Assembly (NCBI GenBank): GCA_016288815.1
Contig: JAEELF010000033.1
Span: 1 to 36,912 of the forward strand
Origin: Ruminococcus sp.
GTDB taxonomy: Bacteria > Bacillota > Clostridia > Oscillospirales > Ruminococcaceae
Length of the DNA stretch: 36,912 nt
Direction: 5' to 3'
Positions 7,088 through 15,106 of the stretch are shown in pieces. Both the position numbers and the translations under genes were made by a program. The notes under the pieces are model-generated. The model ran no database searches and was not told the DNA's origin. It saw only the letters and a program-made list of their open reading frames with translations. Positions within the stretch are counted from its first letter, which is position 1, and the number at the start of each line of letters is the position of its first letter.

Positions 7088-7474
7088 TCAATACTTCCTG
7101 AACACCGTCCCGCCGCCGCAGTACGCGAACTTTATCTCCGTGCTGCCGAAGAATAGCTCGTCGATCGGGACGTCCCCGAAGCAGAGCTGCGAGAACGAGA
7201 CCTCGTTCACGAACTCCGCAGAGCGTACTGCGGGGAACCCGCTGTTATAGCCCGCGGAGACCGTCATGAGCGCGAGCGGATAGGGAACAGACGGCGAGAC
7301 TGACCCCGGAAGATCGCTTGAAGTCATCGTGAACGGGAAGCCATCGCAGTGTGTACCGTCGATGATGACCGCAGCCCCGGGATACGGCACCACGAGGTTT
7401 GTCGAGTGCATATCCGGGACGTCCGGAATGCAGGGAAAGCCCTCGTTCCTGCCTGAAATAATGCTCATACTCAT
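7088..7474 (-). CDS. Hypothetical protein, third gene of the phage-tail-like module
   Basis: The 128-residue protein has no family I recognise. It starts MSMSIISGRNEGFPCIPDVPD, is rich in Gly, Pro, Ser and Phe, has no signal peptide or membrane segment, and ends AYCGGGTVFRKY. The ATG at 7474 lies 2 bp beyond the stop of the upstream gene, with GTGAGGG as ribosome binding site. This tight spacing suggests co-translation. By position it could be a small tail-fibre or receptor-binding accessory, but that is inference from neighbours only. Confidence 0.6.
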   Translation of the reverse strand: MSMSIISGRNEGFPCIPDVPDMHSTNLVVPYPGAAVIIDGTHCDGFPFTMTSSDLPGSVSPSVPYPLALMTVSAGYNSGFPAVRSAEFVNEVSFSQLCFGDVPIDELFFGSTEIKFAYCGGGTVFRKY

Positions 7475-7476
7475 AG

Positions 7477-8397
7477 TCAGCCCTCACAGTTGAAGCCGTA
7501 ATTCCGGAGAGTTGCGGCATTCTTCATGGAGTTGATCTCGAACGACTTTATGTAGCCCGACGTGCCCTTGTCGTTGCGGAGAACGATGTTCGAGTTGTCG
7601 GTGTAGCGCCATATGCAGGTCGAACGGATATAAGCGTCCCAGTAGACATATTTCATGCTGTTGAAGACTACCGCGCTGTAGCTGTTGGTGTGCTCGCCGC
7701 CGCTCGCGAAGTAGAATATCGCGCCGGACGTGCTCGTAAGCAGCTTGACCGTACCGAGAAATCCGCAGTCGGTCATGTTCACGTTTATCAGAAAGGCAGA
7801 GAGCGCACCCTCCGTTCCGTCGCGCGTCTGAAGATACTGCAAGCTGATCCTGAACATCGAGCTCGCGAGAGTGCCGCCCGACATAAATGGCTGATACTTG
7901 AGCATATGTGCGCGGATAATGAACGAGCTCAGCTGTACGTTTACCGCAGTGTTGCCGTCATGCAGGATACATTTCGTATCCCCGGAGGTATTCGTTGCGC
8001 TGCTCGTCGTGGTGATGTCCATTGCGAAGCGGCAGCGTGAAATAGTCACCGACGCGCCGGAGGTCTGCGACATAAAAATGTTCGGAAGCGGCGCATTGAG
8101 CATGATGTTCTCCATGCTTATGCCCGAGAACACGACCGCAGAGGTCATGACCTCAAAGAGCGCCGCCGTACCTCCGGGAGCTGCCTTATAGACGTTGCGA
8201 ATGGTGTGACCGTCTCCGTCAAATGCAGCGCAGTTGAGCGGGAACGGCGTGAAATCGTCCGTGTACTGCGTGCCGTTGAGGTCAATGTCCGCACCGAGCT
8301 TACAGTAAACGTCCGCGCCGCCGGCTGTACTCATCGCGTACATATCGGCGGCGGACATAATGATAAAGGGGTCTGCCTGAGTACCTGTGCCTGTCAT
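7477..8397 (-). CDS. Probable parallel beta-helix protein, tailspike/tail-fibre-like
   Basis: The 306-residue protein begins MTGTGTQADPFIIMSAADMYAMSTAGGADVYCKLGADIDLNG, a 'GTGTxxDPFII...DM' opening typical of surface and phage proteins that lead into a right-handed beta-helix. FDGDGHTIRNVY, ISMENIMLNAP and VTISRCRFAMDI look like successive helix coils. No catalytic motif is apparent and there is no signal peptide, which argues against a classically secreted enzyme and fits a phage particle component. The ATG overlaps the stop of the upstream gene by 4 bp (8394-8397), with GGGAGGAT as ribosome binding site. Function is inferred only. Confidence 0.65.
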   Translation of the reverse strand: MTGTGTQADPFIIMSAADMYAMSTAGGADVYCKLGADIDLNGTQYTDDFTPFPLNCAAFDGDGHTIRNVYKAAPGGTAALFEVMTSAVVFSGISMENIMLNAPLPNIFMSQTSGASVTISRCRFAMDITTTSSATNTSGDTKCILHDGNTAVNVQLSSFIIRAHMLKYQPFMSGGTLASSMFRISLQYLQTRDGTEGALSAFLINVNMTDCGFLGTVKLLTSTSGAIFYFASGGEHTNSYSAVVFNSMKYVYWDAYIRSTCIWRYTDNSNIVLRNDKGTSGYIKSFEINSMKNAATLRNYGFNCEG

Positions 8398-9110
8398 ATC
8401 GTATCCTCCCTTGTGATTACGTAGAGTGCGTTCTGCTTGTGGGCAATGGAGTCATACTGCGAGCGCGTCACTGGAATGACCTCCGGCCGCGCGAGGTATA
8501 TCGCAGTATCAGCCTCCATCTGGTCGAGACGCGCCGTGACCGAAGCAATGGGGTAAGCGTCCATTTCGGCTTCGATAGCGGCAGTCTTGGCGTCGATGAC
8601 TGCTGCACCGTCCGCAGCGGCAGTCTCAACGGCGTTCGTGCCCGTCGCAGCCGCGAATTCGACTGCCTGCCTTCCCGCGCTCGCAGCCGCAGAGATGAGG
8701 CTCACTGCCTGTTCCGCAGTTTCAGGCAGCGGACCGTTGCTCCCGTTCGGGGTAGGCCTGACGTAGACCGGCTGCATGATGAACTTGATGACGAGCTGAG
8801 ACTCGCCGTCCACCACCTTTGATACGCGCAGCTCGAGCTGAAGCTCGCCGGAATTGAGTGTGAAGGTATCGGCAACGCTCCAGTCGAGGCTTATCATGTC
8901 GCCCTCCGAAGCGGTGGGCGTGAGGTCCTGCTGGACCTCGTAGCCGCCGGAGGTGAGCCCGCGCATCGCGAAATCGCATTCCATGAGGTCGAAGCCGTTG
9001 TAGGTGCGTCCGATGAGGAACGTGATAGTATCCGCGCAGTGCTCGCCCTGAGTGAAGAGCTCTCCGAAGGCATAAGTGGGGATATTCTTCCCCTCAGCGT
9101 AAATTATCAT
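8394..9110 (-). CDS. Phage baseplate/tail-fibre-like protein
   Basis: The 238-residue protein begins MIIYAEGKNIPTYAFGELFTQGEHCADTITFLIGRTYNGFDL, resembling N-terminal domains of phage baseplate upper proteins. Residues about 130-190 are Ala-rich (AVSLISAAASAGRQAVEFAAATGTNAVETAAADGAAVIDAKTAA), likely a helical shaft. The end, VTRSQYDSIAHKQNALYVITRED, matches the 'Q-YD-...-N-LYVIT' ending common in phage tail-fibre and upper-collar proteins. The ATG at 9110 was chosen because AAAGGAG precedes it; the open frame continues upstream but lies inside the terminator of the PL11 gene. It is the first of three overlapping genes. No capsid, terminase or integrase genes are present. Confidence 0.65.
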   Translation of the reverse strand: MIIYAEGKNIPTYAFGELFTQGEHCADTITFLIGRTYNGFDLMECDFAMRGLTSGGYEVQQDLTPTASEGDMISLDWSVADTFTLNSGELQLELRVSKVVDGESQLVIKFIMQPVYVRPTPNGSNGPLPETAEQAVSLISAAASAGRQAVEFAAATGTNAVETAAADGAAVIDAKTAAIEAEMDAYPIASVTARLDQMEADTAIYLARPEVIPVTRSQYDSIAHKQNALYVITREDTI

Positions 9111-9159
9111 ATACACTCTCCTTTTCGAGGACTCCGCAGTGTCCCCTGTAAGAGGGCGG

Positions 9160-9200
9160 AAAAAAGGGCTCATACAACGTAAAGCCGTTGTATAAGCCCT
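9160..9200 (-). terminator. Rho-independent terminator of the dockerin-PL11 gene
   Basis: On the minus strand AGGGCTTATACAACG pairs with CGTTGTATGAGCCCT (one mismatch) and is followed by TTTTTT. It separates the lyase from the phage-tail-like genes. No promoter was recognised between it and the start at 9110. Confidence 0.9.
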
Positions 9201-9222
9201 AAAGTTTACAAAATATTCACAT

Positions 9223-12200
9223 TCAGCCCGCTGACTGTATCTCCGGAGCAACAGGGAGCGCAGATCCCGTGCCGAGGAAGTAGTCGGTGTGCGGCGGCTG
9301 GTTGTAGCCGTTGTTCTGAGCAGCCACCTGAACTCTGTACTGCGGGTTCTGCATGAGGCAGTATACATTGTACTGCGTCGAGAATGTAGTTGTGAACACT
9401 CTCAGACCGGTTCCGTCGCTCTTGCGGAATATCATCTCCTCGCGCCAGTCGCCGAGGATATCAGCAGTCAGGCACGCATTGGACTTGGAGTAGTTATTGT
9501 ATGTTACGCCGTCGCCGGTGAATACTCTGCCCTTGCCGTACTGGTCAGCCATAGTCCTGTCGAGGACAGCTCTTTCGAGCACGTCCGTCCAGTAAACGAC
9601 GGAGTTCTGCCCCCACTTGGTAATGCTCGCGAAGGTGAGCCCTGTGCCGTCTGCGCCGATCATCTGTTTGCCTGTCACGCAGTCGTAGAGCACCGCATTG
9701 TGGGAGCCGGCCATCTCTGCACCGTCATTTCCTGCGATGAGGTTGTCAGCGATCGCTCTGCCGGTATCGCCGCCTGCTGTCTCGCGGAAGAGGACCTTGC
9801 CCGTCTTTCCGTCGCGGAGGACTATGCCGAAGCCTATCGCCGTGCCGTTGGGATGAGTTTCGTCCTCAAGGCACTGGAATATCTCCACGCCGGGGTTGCT
9901 GGGAACGAAGTCGCCGATGTGGATAGCGTCGCCGTGAGCCATGCCCGATGTGTAGAGCAGCTTGCCGTTGTCGTCGATGACTGCCGAGCCGCATACCACC
10001 TCGTCCCTGCCGTCGCCGTCAACGTCGGCAGCCATAGAGTGGTGATTTCCGTCGCCGTAGCCGGCTGCGGAGCTGTTGTTTCCTGTATCGAAAGCCCATA
10101 CCTCAACGAGCTTCTTGTTGACCACGTTATATGCGGTCTGGGTAAGTCTTGTGTAGTAGCCTCTTCCGAAGACAGCGCTCGGACGAGTGCCGTCGAGGTA
10201 AGCTACGCATGCTACGAATCTGTCTACGCGGTTGCCCCATGTATCGCCCCAGTCGCCGACTGTGCCTCTGCCGGGCTTGTAGTTGATAGTGTCGAGTGCC
10301 GCACCTGTAGCACCGTCGAAGAGCGTGAGGTACTCGGGGCCGCTGAGTATGCGTCCGGCATCGTTGCGGTAGTCAGCGGAAGCGTTGCCGATGACATTGC
10401 CCTTGCCGTCCTTTGTGCCGTCGGCGGTCTTGCATATCATCTCAGCCTTGCCGTCGAGGTCGAAGTCGTATACCATGAACTGAGTATAGTGAGCGCCTGC
10501 GCGGATATTCTTGCCGAGGTCGATGCGCCAGAGGAGCGTGCCGTCGAGCTTGTAGCAGTCGATGATAACACTGCCTGTGTAGCCGTTGTTAGCGTTGTCC
10601 TTGGAGTTGGAAGGGTCCCACTTAACGAATATCTCGTACTGACCGTCGCCGTCAACGTCGCCGACGGAGCAGTCGTTCTCGGAGTAGGTGTACTCAACGC
10701 CGTCGGGAGTTGTGCCGCCAGCGGGAGTCTGTGTCGGGATATCGAAGTAAGCACCGCTGCCGCCTGTGCCTGTATTCTTTGCGGTGAAGTTTACGGAAGC
10801 GTTCGCGAACTCCGTGCACTCATCGCCAACATAGGTATCAATGGTGTACCAGTCTGTAGCAGTGCCGTCCTTGTCGAAGTAGTTGGAGGCGTCCTTCATG
10901 GTGAAGGTGCCGAGCATTTCGTTTCCGGAATCGCGTATCCTCCAGAGGTTGAAGGTAGTATTCTCGTTGTCGTCGGCGAGGAGGCGCCAGCTCACGAGGT
11001 TTCCGGAGCCTGTATATGCAGCCGCGACGCCGCGGTTGAGGTTCTCCATTGTCTTGCCGTTGCTTGCCTTGACGAGCGCCGCCGGAGCGGAATCGGTCTT
11101 GACCACCTCTATGTAGTCCATGTTCGGACCGCCGCCGGAAGTCGTCGCCCGAGCCTTAATGGTGTTCTTTCCGGCCTTGAGGTCGAGGACTACAGTATCC
11201 TCAGCCCATGTCGTCCATGCGCCCGTGCCGGCGAAGTCGAGGTACAGGCACTCATTGTGCTCGCCGTTGACCATTACCTTGGTCTGACGGTCAATATCTG
11301 AGCCGTTCGCATATCTGAAAGTTACCGCATAGCTGCCGTCCTCGGGGACATCGACAGTCCAGTCAACGTAGCTTCCGATAGCGTTGTTGTAGTTGAAGTA
11401 AGCCGTGCCCGCGAAGCCTGCGTTGGTGTCCTCGCTCCAGCCGTCGTAGTAATCAGCATCGACAGCGTAGTAGCGTACCGGCACTGCGGGAGCGGTCGTG
11501 GTGGTAGTAGTCGTAGTCTCTGTAGTGGTGGTAGTGGTCTGGGTTGTGGTCGCGGAAGAAGTCGTAGTTGTTGAGGTCGTCTCCTCAGCGGTGGAGGTCG
11601 TAGTGTCAGGCTGCGGCACCTCCGGCTCCCAGTACTCGTCCGGGTAATTCACGCATCTGTCCACCCACACATTGCTGATGAGTATCTCGCCGGTGCTGTC
11701 AGGACGCAAGAAGCTGATATAGTGCTCTCCCTCGTCAAGGGGGAGAATGACCACAGCGTCCTCCCAGACATCGCTGCCGCCCGTAGGAGCGAGCTCTGTG
11801 ATAGTTTCGATGCTGTTCACGATCTTGGTCGCGTTCACGAGGAGATTTGCGGGCTGACCGGAGCCGTTCGCATAGCGGATACGGATCTTGTAGTTGCCGT
11901 CCGCCTGCGCATTCATTCTGAAAGACGGACACTGTCCCGCGAGCTCCTTGTAGCTCACTCCGGACGGCGACACGCCCTTGGTCAGCGGCATAGATGGTGA
12001 ATCTGCGTCGAATTCCGGCACAGTCGGCGAATCGTACCTGAAGTACTCGCCCGTGTAGGAGCGCACTTCAGCCGTGATGTTGAAGCGGATGATCTCCACG
12101 ACATCAGCCATGTTGACATTCGAGTCATAGTTCGCGTCAGCCGCGAGGAGCTGCTTGTCCGTGAGGGTGACGAGCCCCGCCTCATTCCTCTGCACCTCGA

Positions 12201-12378
12201 GCGCGTCCAGACCCGTGACGCCGTCGTTATTGATGACGTCTCCGCGGACGAAGTATTCAGCGCTCGTGTCGTTTGTCTCGGCGCCTGCACAGAGCGGTGC
12301 AGCGGCGGCAGAGGGTGCCGCCAGAGCCGCGCATAGCAGGCACGAAACGCTCCTGAGGAGCTTTGAACGTTTCTTCAT
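9223..12378 (-). CDS. Rhamnogalacturonan lyase (PL11) with N-terminal dockerin and carbohydrate-binding modules
   Basis: The 1,051-residue secreted enzyme should cleave the rhamnogalacturonan I backbone of pectin by beta-elimination. A signal peptide (MKKRSKLLRSVSCLLCAALA...) covers about residues 1-33. Residues 45-102 form a dockerin with two calcium-loop repeats. A jelly-roll module (about 108-243, KIRIRYANGSG) is followed by a Thr-rich linker (258-296), then a second, CBM35-like module (about 302-427, VTFRYANGSDIDRQTKVMVNG). The PL11 catalytic region starts MENLNRGVAAAYTGSGNLVSWRLL near 444 and includes VGDVDGDGQYEIFVKWDPSNSKDN, RAGAHYTQFMVYDFDLDGKAEMICKTADGT and AAQNNGYNQPPHTDYFLG at the end. 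Length and order agree with PL11. AGGAGG precedes the ATG; it is a single-gene unit with its own promoter and terminator. Confidence 0.95.
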   Translation of the reverse strand: MKKRSKLLRSVSCLLCAALAAPSAAAAPLCAGAETNDTSAEYFVRGDVINNDGVTGLDALEVQRNEAGLVTLTDKQLLAADANYDSNVNMADVVEIIRFNITAEVRSYTGEYFRYDSPTVPEFDADSPSMPLTKGVSPSGVSYKELAGQCPSFRMNAQADGNYKIRIRYANGSGQPANLLVNATKIVNSIETITELAPTGGSDVWEDAVVILPLDEGEHYISFLRPDSTGEILISNVWVDRCVNYPDEYWEPEVPQPDTTTSTAEETTSTTTTSSATTTQTTTTTTETTTTTTTTAPAVPVRYYAVDADYYDGWSEDTNAGFAGTAYFNYNNAIGSYVDWTVDVPEDGSYAVTFRYANGSDIDRQTKVMVNGEHNECLYLDFAGTGAWTTWAEDTVVLDLKAGKNTIKARATTSGGGPNMDYIEVVKTDSAPAALVKASNGKTMENLNRGVAAAYTGSGNLVSWRLLADDNENTTFNLWRIRDSGNEMLGTFTMKDASNYFDKDGTATDWYTIDTYVGDECTEFANASVNFTAKNTGTGGSGAYFDIPTQTPAGGTTPDGVEYTYSENDCSVGDVDGDGQYEIFVKWDPSNSKDNANNGYTGSVIIDCYKLDGTLLWRIDLGKNIRAGAHYTQFMVYDFDLDGKAEMICKTADGTKDGKGNVIGNASADYRNDAGRILSGPEYLTLFDGATGAALDTINYKPGRGTVGDWGDTWGNRVDRFVACVAYLDGTRPSAVFGRGYYTRLTQTAYNVVNKKLVEVWAFDTGNNSSAAGYGDGNHHSMAADVDGDGRDEVVCGSAVIDDNGKLLYTSGMAHGDAIHIGDFVPSNPGVEIFQCLEDETHPNGTAIGFGIVLRDGKTGKVLFRETAGGDTGRAIADNLIAGNDGAEMAGSHNAVLYDCVTGKQMIGADGTGLTFASITKWGQNSVVYWTDVLERAVLDRTMADQYGKGRVFTGDGVTYNNYSKSNACLTADILGDWREEMIFRKSDGTGLRVFTTTFSTQYNVYCLMQNPQYRVQVAAQNNGYNQPPHTDYFLGTGSALPVAPEIQSAG

Positions 12379-12453
12379 TTTTAATGTCCTCCTGAAAATA
12401 AAATATATTTTGTTTCCACAAGCCTAATTGTGTAAAACTATTTTGTCCATAAT

Positions 12454-12482
12454 ATTATAGCAACATTCAGCGCAGTTGTCAA
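12454..12482 (-). promoter_or_regulatory. Consensus promoter of the dockerin-PL11 gene
   Basis: On the minus strand, perfect TTGACA (12477-12482), a 17-bp spacer and perfect TATAAT (12454-12459). The leader is about 70 nt. Confidence 0.85.
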
Positions 12483-12539
12483 TATTTGCTGATAAATGTG
12501 AATGGTTTTCGACAAATGCACGAATTGATAGTCTGCGTA

Positions 12540-13619
12540 TCACTCTGTTTCCGGCTTTTTGCATAATCGCCCGCTCTCGCTCAGAACTGCGAGCGTCATT
12601 ATTATAAGCAGCACCGACGGTACAGGAGACGGTGCCGCGTGCAGCGCGGGTCTCAGCGCAGATACCGCCACAGCCTCCCCGGACATGAGCCGGGGAGTGA
12701 TCAGCTTGCAGACCGCGAAGCTCAGCACTGCTGCTGCAAGGCGTGAGACCGCGAATTGTCGTATATTTATCTGTCCCTGTACCACTGCCGCAATCTGCAT
12801 GAGCACGCATACCCCGCCAAAGCTCACCAGTCCCGCTATTACCGGCAGGAGCGTGACATCGCCTGCGGGAAGGCGCTCTGCGGCTGTAACGTCGAGGAAT
12901 GCACATACGGCGCGGGCGGTGGCTGCCTCCGGCATTCCCGATATCTCCGATATCGGGTGCGCGATGGCTCCGATAATGCCTGTGTCATGCAGCATTGCGG
13001 TCAGGACGGAAAAAGCGGTCACCATGAAGCATATGCCGGTCATCGCGCTGCCGCCGCCCGCAACTGCGTCCGTAAAGGCTGCGGAGACTTCTCCCGGTGC
13101 TGCGGGAGAGGCTCCCGCAGGGGAGCCCCTTCCGCGAAAAACAGCCCAGACAGCGAGCACTGCGTTCGCGGAGACAGTGGATATGAGAATGACTATCCCC
13201 GCGCGGTCTGAGCTGTACAGCCTCGAAGATATACAGCCGAAAACGAATGCCGGACCTGCCCCGCAGCAGGCTCCCGCAAGCGCTTCCGCTCTCTGTTTCG
13301 GGAGACGTCCTGCGGCAGCTTCTGCTGCGAGCATACGCGCTCCTACAGGGTATCCAGCGAACTGCGAGACCGTAAACACAGCAAGGTCGCCCAATATCTG
13401 CGAACGGCGGTATATCGCGGATATCAGTCCGCTTCCGGTGAGCAGTCCGGACAGTATCAGCATGGCGTAAAGCGAGGGTATCACGGTATAAATGCAGCGC
13501 TCGACCCCGTCTGAGACCGCTTCCCGCACCTCGGCTGTGCGCGTCAGACAGTAAAAAAGTGCGGCGGCGGTGAGTCCCGCTTTCAGCGCAGAAACGGCAG
13601 TTTTCCTCAGCTTCATCAT
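12540..13619 (-). CDS. ylbJ: YlbJ-like sporulation integral membrane protein
   Basis: The 359-residue polytopic membrane protein has about eight hydrophobic helices. GVERCIYTVIPSLYAMLILSGLL and SQFAGYPVGARMLAAEAAAGRLPK resemble the conserved 'PSLLPF' and 'SGYPxGAK' blocks of YlbJ, and GACCGAGPAFVFGCISSRLY sits where YlbJ has its 'NTSGPLF' block. In Bacillus, YlbJ acts in the mother cell during spore formation and is needed for heat-resistant spores. Translation probably starts at the ATG at 13619 or 13616, preceded by a weak GGGTGAT; the frame is open upstream to a TTG at 13655. The cytoplasmic loop around residues 165-180 is Gly/Pro/Ala-rich. It is divergent from yqfC-yqfD, which supports the sporulation assignment. 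Confidence 0.7.
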   Translation of the reverse strand: MMKLRKTAVSALKAGLTAAALFYCLTRTAEVREAVSDGVERCIYTVIPSLYAMLILSGLLTGSGLISAIYRRSQILGDLAVFTVSQFAGYPVGARMLAAEAAAGRLPKQRAEALAGACCGAGPAFVFGCISSRLYSSDRAGIVILISTVSANAVLAVWAVFRGRGSPAGASPAAPGEVSAAFTDAVAGGGSAMTGICFMVTAFSVLTAMLHDTGIIGAIAHPISEISGMPEAATARAVCAFLDVTAAERLPAGDVTLLPVIAGLVSFGGVCVLMQIAAVVQGQINIRQFAVSRLAAAVLSFAVCKLITPRLMSGEAVAVSALRPALHAAPSPVPSVLLIIMTLAVLSESGRLCKKPETE

Positions 13620-13679
13620 AATTATCACCCGTATCATCATATTATTATCAGGCAAGCATTATTCTGGGAGGGATAGCCG

Positions 13680-13946
13680 TTGTTTGACGATATAGCCGAA
13701 AAAGCCGGCAGAGCGCTGTATCTTGCTGCTGGGATAAGCATAGAGGGCAACCGCGAGATGATGATAGACAACTGCCGCAGGATAGAGGAGTGCAGCGAGG
13801 TCTTCATGAGCTTTGTGTCGGGCAGGCTGCGCATTCAGATATGGGGGACAGGTCTGCGGGCATATGACTACCGCACCCGGGGACTTGTGGTGCGCGGACG
13901 TATCAGCCGGATAGACCTCATCGAAAAGGGAGGCGGGGAGAGTTGA
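13680..13946 (+). CDS. yqfC: Sporulation protein YqfC (YabP/YqfC family)
   Basis: The 88-residue product matches the small beta-rich YabP/YqfC family: LYLAAGISIEGNREMMIDNCRRIEECSEVFMSFVSGRLRIQIWGTGLRAYDYRTRGLVVRGRISRIDLIEK. In Bacillus yqfC is made in the mother cell under sigma-E together with yqfD. Translation starts at a TTG (13680), well supported by GGAGG at 13667-13671 eight bases upstream. The stop codon overlaps the TTG of yqfD (TTGA at 13943-13946), so the two are translationally coupled. The promoter was not convincingly identified; a sporulation sigma-factor site in 13620-13660 is plausible. Confidence 0.9.
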   Translation: MFDDIAEKAGRALYLAAGISIEGNREMMIDNCRRIEECSEVFMSFVSGRLRIQIWGTGLRAYDYRTRGLVVRGRISRIDLIEKGGGES

Positions 13947-15106
13947 CGGGACGCATCATGGGGATGGTGCTGCTCCGCGCAAAGGGCAGGGAGCTGTATT
14001 CGTTCATCAATATGCTGCACGCTGGGCGGATCGGCTGCTCGGGGCAGTACTGCCGGAGGGACTGCTTCCACGCCGAGGTGCGCCGCAGTGACCTCCCGAA
14101 GATACGCGAAATGGCGCAGGAATGCGGCGTGGAGCTCGAAACGCTTGAGCGCAGGACAGTCTCTGCGTGGCTGAGGAGCTACCGGCGCAGGATCGGGCTT
14201 ATTATCGGCGCACTGATAGTGCTGGCGGGGTCGGTGTACTTCTCGAATGTCATCGTTACAGTCGAGGTTCAGGGCAATTCTGCGGTCGCGGAGGAGGATA
14301 TCCTCGCGGCGCTCGGACAGCTCGGCGTGAAGCGCGGTGCGATGATGTACGGGATAAACTTCGTGTATGTGGAGAACGAGCTGCGGCTCATGGTGGACGG
14401 TATATCGTGGGCGGGAGTTCACTGCACGGGGAACCGCGTCGTTGTTGAGGTCACGGAGACAGTGCCGAAGCCGGAGGGCGAGAGCACGCGCATTCCCTGC
14501 AATATCGTTGCGGCAGAGGACGCGCGTATCACCTACACATCGGTGTACGACGGTCTTCTCATGCGCAAGGTTGGGGACTACGTCCCCGCGGGGAGCGTCC
14601 TCGTCAGCGGCGTCACGGACGATTCAGGACACATCACCCTCCACCATGCGATGGGAAAGATACGCGGAGAGTTCGAGCGCACTGTCACGTTCACCGCGGA
14701 GACCGGTCAGCTCAGGTACGTACCGACCGGGCGCAGCTCCGATTCGCGCAGGCTGATACTGTTCGGACTGGAGGTGCCTTTGTCGTTTGGCGGACGGGAT
14801 TATTCGGCGGAGACTGTCGCCGAGAGCACGGGCGCACTGCGGTTCTTCGGGAGGGAGCTGCCTGTGGCTGTGGTCAGCAGGCACTGCGCGGAGACCGCCC
14901 TGCTGCGGGTGGAGTTCTCGCGGGAGGAGCTGCGTGATATCCTCGCGCAGAAGATATACCTCTACGAAAAGAATTTTCTCGCAGGGGATACCGTGATAAT
15001 CAGCCGCGATATCGCCGAGGAGGAAAAAGAAAGCTCCCTCGTGTATACGGTGACGTATACGCTCGAGGGAGATATCGGTGAGCAGAGGGAAATCTTCATC
15101 AAGTAG
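13943..15106 (+). CDS. yqfD: Sporulation protein YqfD
   Basis: The 387-residue protein has the YqfD layout: a short cytoplasmic N-terminal domain (GRELYSFINMLHAGRIGCSGQYCRRDCFHAEVRRSDLPKIREMA), one membrane helix at about 84-104 (IGLIIGALIVLAGSVYFSNVI), then an extracytoplasmic region starting VTVEVQGNSAVAEEDILAALGQLGVKRGAMM, which resembles a POTRA-like FtsQ fold, followed by VEVTETVPKP and a lipoyl/barrel-sandwich-like segment (DGLLMRKVGDYVPAGSVLVSG). It is required during sporulation in Bacillus, molecular function unknown. The start is TTG at 13943, overlapping the yqfC stop, with GGGAGG upstream. Its last 8 bp overlap the end of the convergent AraC-type regulator. Confidence 0.92.
   Translation: MTGRIMGMVLLRAKGRELYSFINMLHAGRIGCSGQYCRRDCFHAEVRRSDLPKIREMAQECGVELETLERRTVSAWLRSYRRRIGLIIGALIVLAGSVYFSNVIVTVEVQGNSAVAEEDILAALGQLGVKRGAMMYGINFVYVENELRLMVDGISWAGVHCTGNRVVVEVTETVPKPEGESTRIPCNIVAAEDARITYTSVYDGLLMRKVGDYVPAGSVLVSGVTDDSGHITLHHAMGKIRGEFERTVTFTAETGQLRYVPTGRSSDSRRLILFGLEVPLSFGGRDYSAETVAESTGALRFFGRELPVAVVSRHCAETALLRVEFSREELRDILAQKIYLYEKNFLAGDTVIISRDIAEEEKESSLVYTVTYTLEGDIGEQREIFIK

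Noticed and set aside
6884..9110. A complete prophage around the tail-like genes
   Set aside because: No terminase, capsid, portal, holin, integrase or attachment-site duplication is present; flanking DNA is host operons and their terminators.
9289..11301. A 670-codon open frame on the plus strand opposite the first PL11 gene
   Set aside because: The opposite strand encodes a complete PL11 lyase with all motifs, promoter, ribosome binding site and terminator. The plus-strand translation is low-complexity in Val, Ala and Ser with no recognisable domain, a by-product of GC-rich codon use.
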